Below, in pieces: positions 6,282 to 9,848 of a DNA stretch of 9,848 nucleotides. The notes beneath the pieces are model-generated. The model had not been told where the DNA came from. It worked only from the letters and a program-made list of their open reading frames with translations, and did no database searches. The stretch is from Methylococcaceae bacterium (GTDB lineage Bacteria > Pseudomonadota > Gammaproteobacteria > Methylococcales > Methylococcaceae): the NCBI GenBank assembly GCA_005792805.1, contig SXQV01000159.1, positions 1-9,848 on the forward strand, written 5' to 3'. The first letter of the stretch is position 1. The number at the start of each line of letters is the position of its first letter. The translations under genes were made by a program, and so were the position numbers.

Positions 6282-9200
6282 ATGATCCGGAGAAAATCTT
6301 TTTTGATCCTAATCTGGCTCACGACGGCTTTCACCTCTGTAAAGGCTGAAGACATCGACCTGTTCAAAGGCGGCGGCGCACAGGATCCCTCACCGCCGAA
6401 TGTATTGATCTACTTGGACAACACTTCCAACTGGTCTGCCAATAACCAATCCTGGAAGAAAACGAATGTCACTGCAAAATGTGCTGGTGACGGGACTTGC
6501 CTGAATTATGTCAGCCAGATATTTGGAAACAATGCCTCCTTGGTGCAGGGCGAGGTCGAGTTGGCTGCCATTAAACTGGTCATCAACGAACTCGTCTGCA
6601 ACGTGACAGCTGGCAGCCCGATGAAGGTCAATGTTGGCCTCATGATGCTGAAGCCAGACAAGGGCACTTATGCCGACAATGCCGGCACCAGCACCAACGC
6701 CAGCGGCCTGGGTGGCTTTATCCGCCGATCGATCGCCCCTCTCGACAGCACTCGTTGCGCCACCATCACCGGCGACCTCGACACCATCTACCAAAAAGTC
6801 AGCGACCCCGCCTGGAAAGCGCCTGCCAACGCCAATTACGGGGGCGCCCTGTTCGACGCATTCAAATACTACGGTGGGCACACCAACCCTACGGGCGCAG
6901 CCGCCGGGGGTGCGAGTTCGCCCACCGGTCACATCAGCTTTGGCCGGCAACGGTATGCAACGCCCATCAGCCTTGAAGAACCGGCCGCCTTTACCGACAC
7001 CTCCAAACTTTCATTCAAGAGCCCTATTACCACGCCGCCGATAAACACCTGTGGCGGCAAGAATTACATTCTCCTGATTGGTAATGGTTACCCAAAATCA
7101 GACGATTCAACCTTGCTGGACGGCCTCGGCTATACGTGGACAAACACCCAGTTTGCGGCAGCCAGCAGCGACTACTTGAGTGATGTCTGGGCCAGATTTC
7201 TGTCAACCACCGATGTCAGTCCCGTCAGCGGCCAACAGACGGTCATCACTAGTGCGCTGAATGTCTACAACAATGCGGAAGACACCAGCCAAACCTCGCT
7301 CCTGAAGTCCATGGCCAAGCACGGCAACGGTACGTATTACGAAGTCGGCGGCAATCTGGGACAGTTGGTCGATTCGCTGAAGAACTTCTTCATCTCCATC
7401 AATGCCACTAACCAAGCTTTTGCGCCGTCAACTCTGGCACCGAGCGCCAACACTGGCAGACTGGACATCAATCAGGTTTACCTGGGCATGTTCCGCCCGG
7501 ACAAGAACCCTCGCTGGTTTGGCAACTTGAAGCTTTACCAATTGGGCCTGAATGGAATGAATGATAACGGGACACCCAATAACACGAGTGATGACACTCC
7601 CAATGTTTACTTGGGCGATAGCCAGAATCCGCCGATGGAAGCCAGTAGCGGCAGCGGCTTTATCACGGACAATGCGATCAGTTTCTGGACGGCGCCCTCA
7701 TCCTTTTGGAATTTCCGCTGCGGAACCGGAAGCTCCACGGGCGACCCCATGCTTTGCGGATCGCCTGTCTCTGTTTCAGATTCACCGGATGGTGCCGTGG
7801 TCGAAAAAGGGGGCGCCAGTCAAAAGCTGCGACTCAGCTTCACCGCAGGCGCTACCAACTCGGCACGAAAGGTCTACACCGACAATGGCTCCAGCCGCAT
7901 CGACTTCAGCACCAGCAATGTAACCACCACCCAGGCCGGTGTCAGCACGACAGCCGATCGCGACGCCTTGGTCAACTGGGTACGCGGTGTCGACAACATC
8001 GGCGAAAATCCAACCGTTGCCAACGGCGCAAGGCCTTCCATGACCGGCGATATACTCCACTCCGAGCCGGTCGCGGTGAATTACGGAACTGCGGCGGGTG
8101 GCTGCTCTGGCGGCGATGCCGGCGATGTGGTGGTGTTTTACGCCGGCAACGACGGCATGCTGCATGCACTCAGTGGCGGCAAAACCGAAGGGACGGAACT
8201 CTGGAGCTATATTCCCTCCGACTTTCTCGGCAAGCTGAGAAGATTGCGGGACAACGCTCCGGCGGTCACCTTCCCGGGCCCGGTACCCGCAACGTCATTC
8301 AACAAGCCCTACCTCATCGATGGCAGCCTCAGCGTTTATGCGCCCGATGCAAACGGTGATTGCAAACCGGACAAGGTTTGGCTGTTTTTGACGATGCGTC
8401 GCGGCGGACGCTTCATATATGCGCTGGACGTCACCAACAAATCCAGCCCGTCGCTACTCTGGAAACGGAACAATTCGGATACGGGCCATAGCCAGCTGGG
8501 TCAGACCTGGTCAAAGCTCACCCCCATACGGCTGGCCAATAATAAACTCGCTCTCATATTTGGTGCTGGCTATGACCCGAGCGCCGAAGATCGCCCCTTC
8601 AGTGTAGAAACAGGCACTTATGGCAATCCGTTCTCTTCCACCCGCGATATGGGCAAAGGTGTTTTTGTAATCTCTCTTGGCACTACCGGTCAAATCGAAA
8701 ACACCAGACTATTCCCCGGTGGTGCTTTCAGCTTCCCCTCGGACGTCGCGGTAGTTTCCGACATCAACACCGGCTTTGCCGAGCGGGCCTACATCGGCGA
8801 TACCGGGGGCAACCTCTGGCGCATCAGCTTCAAGGACACCAACTCAGCCATCACGGCAGATAGCAACCAATGGTCAATGACCCAGATTGCCTCGCTGGGC
8901 AGCAATCAGAAATTCCTTTATCCGCCCGATGTGGCTCGCTGCGGAGGGCAGGATGCCCTGCTCATCGGCTCCGGCAACCGGGAAGAACCTTTCGACAGAG
9001 CGATACCTTACCGGTTTTACCAGATCGAGGATCCGTCCTCGGGTGTCGTGACGCTGAATGACCTATCGAACATCACGACCGTCGGCACTCTACCCGATAC
9101 GGATAAAAAAGGCTGGTATATCAGCTTGGCCGTTGGTGAAAAAACGGTCGGCAGCGCCGTGACTCAATCCGGGACCACCTATTTCCCCACCAATGAGGCC

Positions 9201-9509
9201 GCAAGCAATTCCGGCAGCGAGTGCAGCACCTCGCTCGGAACCGCCCGACTGTATGGCGTCAGTTGCAGCACTGGCGGGCCGTCGGTTTATGCCCCCGACT
9301 CATCCGGGCAACCCACCGCCCGCTTCGAGGCCATTGCTGGCGGCGGTTTCCCACCCTCTCCCACCATAGCCGTGGTCAAACTCACCGACCAGGCAACGAG
9401 TACGACTAAAACCGTCGCAACCGTCCTCTCCGGATCGCACGTCGCCAGCGGAAAAGTGGTTCCCACCAAACGCAAATTCACCTACTGGTATCGGGAGGGA
9501 TTAGACTAA
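6282..9509 (+). CDS. pilY1: Type IV pilus tip adhesin/biogenesis protein PilY1
   Basis: This 1075-residue exported protein has a signal peptide at 1-22 (cleavage after VKA). The N-terminal half has a von Willebrand factor A-like fold, beginning PPNVLIYLDNTSNWS. Its metal site is degenerate: the DxSxS pattern reads D46-x-T48-x-N50. The conserved linker includes LDINQVYLGMFRPDKNPRWFGN, and then RPSMTGDILHSEPVAVNYG leads into the C-terminal beta-propeller typical of PilY1 (about 590-1040), with AGNDGMLHALSGG and ELWSYIPSDF. An EF-hand-like calcium loop is visible at D689, N691, D693 and D697 (APDANGDCKPDK), the position type that controls pilus retraction in Pseudomonas PilY1. I see no RGD motif. 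GAGGG at 6271-6275, six bases before the ATG, overlaps the pilX stop. PilY1 is expected to sit on the pilus tip, acting in adhesion, surface sensing and regulation of extension and retraction. It closes the operon. Confidence 0.93.
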   Translation: MIRRKSFLILIWLTTAFTSVKAEDIDLFKGGGAQDPSPPNVLIYLDNTSNWSANNQSWKKTNVTAKCAGDGTCLNYVSQIFGNNASLVQGEVELAAIKLVINELVCNVTAGSPMKVNVGLMMLKPDKGTYADNAGTSTNASGLGGFIRRSIAPLDSTRCATITGDLDTIYQKVSDPAWKAPANANYGGALFDAFKYYGGHTNPTGAAAGGASSPTGHISFGRQRYATPISLEEPAAFTDTSKLSFKSPITTPPINTCGGKNYILLIGNGYPKSDDSTLLDGLGYTWTNTQFAAASSDYLSDVWARFLSTTDVSPVSGQQTVITSALNVYNNAEDTSQTSLLKSMAKHGNGTYYEVGGNLGQLVDSLKNFFISINATNQAFAPSTLAPSANTGRLDINQVYLGMFRPDKNPRWFGNLKLYQLGLNGMNDNGTPNNTSDDTPNVYLGDSQNPPMEASSGSGFITDNAISFWTAPSSFWNFRCGTGSSTGDPMLCGSPVSVSDSPDGAVVEKGGASQKLRLSFTAGATNSARKVYTDNGSSRIDFSTSNVTTTQAGVSTTADRDALVNWVRGVDNIGENPTVANGARPSMTGDILHSEPVAVNYGTAAGGCSGGDAGDVVVFYAGNDGMLHALSGGKTEGTELWSYIPSDFLGKLRRLRDNAPAVTFPGPVPATSFNKPYLIDGSLSVYAPDANGDCKPDKVWLFLTMRRGGRFIYALDVTNKSSPSLLWKRNNSDTGHSQLGQTWSKLTPIRLANNKLALIFGAGYDPSAEDRPFSVETGTYGNPFSSTRDMGKGVFVISLGTTGQIENTRLFPGGAFSFPSDVAVVSDINTGFAERAYIGDTGGNLWRISFKDTNSAITADSNQWSMTQIASLGSNQKFLYPPDVARCGGQDALLIGSGNREEPFDRAIPYRFYQIEDPSSGVVTLNDLSNITTVGTLPDTDKKGWYISLAVGEKTVGSAVTQSGTTYFPTNEAASNSGSECSTSLGTARLYGVSCSTGGPSVYAPDSSGQPTARFEAIAGGGFPPSPTIAVVKLTDQATSTTKTVATVLSGSHVASGKVVPTKRKFTYWYREGLD

Positions 9510-9590
9510 TGGCGTGGTCATCGGCTGCGACGATCGAAAATAAAACCATGGGCTATGGAATTTTTCAAACCCCCCCCGGTCTATTCGCCT

Positions 9591-9615
9591 GCTAGCGGGC
9601 CAACCGCCCGGTAGC
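9591..9615 (+). promoter_or_regulatory. Imperfect hairpin upstream of pmoC (leader structure or weak terminator)
   Basis: GCTAGCGGGC at 9591-9600 pairs with GCCCGGTAGC at 9606-9615, giving 9 of 10 base pairs with a G-G mismatch in the middle and a CAACC loop. It ends 35 bases before the pmoC ATG. It is followed by GTTTCAATTC rather than a clean T run, so a standard rho-independent terminator for the pilus operon is not well supported. If the pmo transcript begins upstream of it, it would be a 5' leader stem affecting mRNA stability or translation. The pairing is seen directly; the role is inference. Confidence 0.5.
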
Positions 9616-9640
9616 GTTTCAATTCACAATCAAGATGTTT

Positions 9641-9645
9641 GGAGG
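9641..9645 (+). promoter_or_regulatory. pmoC ribosome binding site
   Basis: GGAGG lies five bases before the ATG at 9651. It is a near-perfect Shine-Dalgarno match and the strongest in the window together with that of the pilE-like gene, consistent with high expression of methane monooxygenase. It fixes the pmoC start. Confidence 0.85.
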
Positions 9646-9650
9646 TTAAT

Positions 9651-9848
9651 ATGGCTGCTATCAATGCAGATATCGCAGCGGCAGACAAGCCGCTACTCGA
9701 CAAAGCCTGGCTCACCTTCGCGTTTGCCGTTTACGCTGTATTTTATTTTTGGGTACGCTGGTACGAAGGCGTTTATGGCTGGTCCGCCGGTCTTGACTCC
9801 TTTGCACCGGAGTTTGAAACCTACTGGATGAACTTCCTGTACACCGAA
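9651..9848 (+). CDS. pmoC: Particulate methane monooxygenase subunit C, 5' part (runs off the right edge)
   Basis: Sixty-six codons are present of a protein that normally has about 250-260 residues; the rest lies to the right. PmoC is an integral membrane subunit of particulate methane monooxygenase, the copper enzyme that oxidises methane to methanol in the intracytoplasmic membranes. The visible part has a short Ala-rich N-terminus, PLLDKAWLTFAFAVYAVFYF entering the first membrane helix (about 20-36), and the highly conserved block YEGVYGWSAGLDSFAPEFE at 38-56 followed by TYWMNFLYTE. This block is of the gammaproteobacterial methanotroph type. I considered AmoC of ammonia oxidisers, which is homologous, but the N-terminus fits PmoC better as far as I recall it. 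The metal-binding residues of PmoC come later in the chain and are not visible. pmoA and pmoB are expected downstream, as pmoCAB is the usual operon order. Confidence 0.95.
   Translation, partial: MAAINADIAAADKPLLDKAWLTFAFAVYAVFYFWVRWYEGVYGWSAGLDSFAPEFETYWMNFLYTE

Larger units (their letters stand above)
9510..9650 (+). other. Intergenic region between pilY1 and pmoC
   Basis: These 141 bases separate the pilY1 stop from the pmoC start. They hold a CCATGG palindrome near 9546, a T5 run, a C8 tract at 9570-9577, an imperfect hairpin and the pmoC ribosome binding site. I find no convincing -35/-10 pair: candidates such as TATTCG at 9582-9587 lack a matching -35 box. Either the pmo promoter diverges from the sigma-70 consensus, it lies within the 3' end of pilY1, or I have missed it. 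Confidence 0.6.

Noticed and set aside
6390..6950. 186-residue minus-strand ORF opposite the PilY1 vWA region
   Set aside because: It is a shadow frame opposite conserved coding sequence, with no recognisable domain.
7706..8359. 217-residue open frame inside pilY1 on the same strand
   Set aside because: It is rich in Arg, Cys, His and Gln as expected of an out-of-frame reading of GC-rich coding DNA, and it overlaps the conserved core of pilY1.
9510..9528. Sigma-54 type promoter (TGGC...TGC) upstream of pmoC
   Set aside because: The spacing between GG and GC is wrong for a -24/-12 element, and pmo promoters described to date are of the sigma-70 type as far as I know.

Overview
The right edge of the window carries the first 66 codons of pmoC, a membrane subunit of particulate methane monooxygenase. 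This places the DNA in an aerobic methane oxidiser. The PmoC N-terminus is of the gammaproteobacterial (Methylococcaceae) kind, including the block from Y38 to E56. The moderately high GC of most genes would suit the higher-GC members of that family, but genus cannot be read from this window.

Layout, left to right. (1) 1-353: a possible 3' end of a gene entering from the left, then a gene-poor stretch with one doubtful 48-residue ORF on the minus strand. (2) 354-1271 (+): a D-hexose-6-phosphate mutarotase-like enzyme (YeaD type). (3) 2553-1285 (-): two genes facing it, a secreted DUF3124 protein followed by a two-helix membrane-anchored TPR protein. (4) 2602-3174 (+): a four-helix membrane protein I do not recognise, divergent from the DUF3124 gene across 48 bp. 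(5) 3214-9509 (+): a compact type IV pilus minor-pilin operon in the order fimT, pilE-like, pilV, pilW, pilX, pilY1, with overlaps or gaps of 15 bp or less between genes. (6) 9510-9650: a short intergenic region with a C8 tract, a strong imperfect hairpin and a clear ribosome binding site. (7) 9651 to the edge: the start of pmoC.

The pilus genes form one functional unit. The minor pilins (FimT, PilE-like, PilV, PilW, PilX) should be processed by the prepilin peptidase PilD, which is not in the window. With the large secreted PilY1 they are expected to form the priming and tip complex of a type IV pilus. FimT ends in a GRxR motif like the one reported for DNA-binding FimT proteins, so a role in DNA uptake is plausible. 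PilW and PilY1 each carry a DxxxD-type EF-hand-like calcium loop, and PilV carries an Asn/Asp tract encoded by nine hexamer repeats, so acidic, probably cation-binding elements recur across the complex.

I see no CRISPR array, tRNA, rRNA or intact mobile element. I do not see a wholly new system. The points most worth a second look are the PilV hexamer repeat, the GRxR motif in FimT, and the pmo operon starting 141 bp after pilY1 with a hairpin in the gap.
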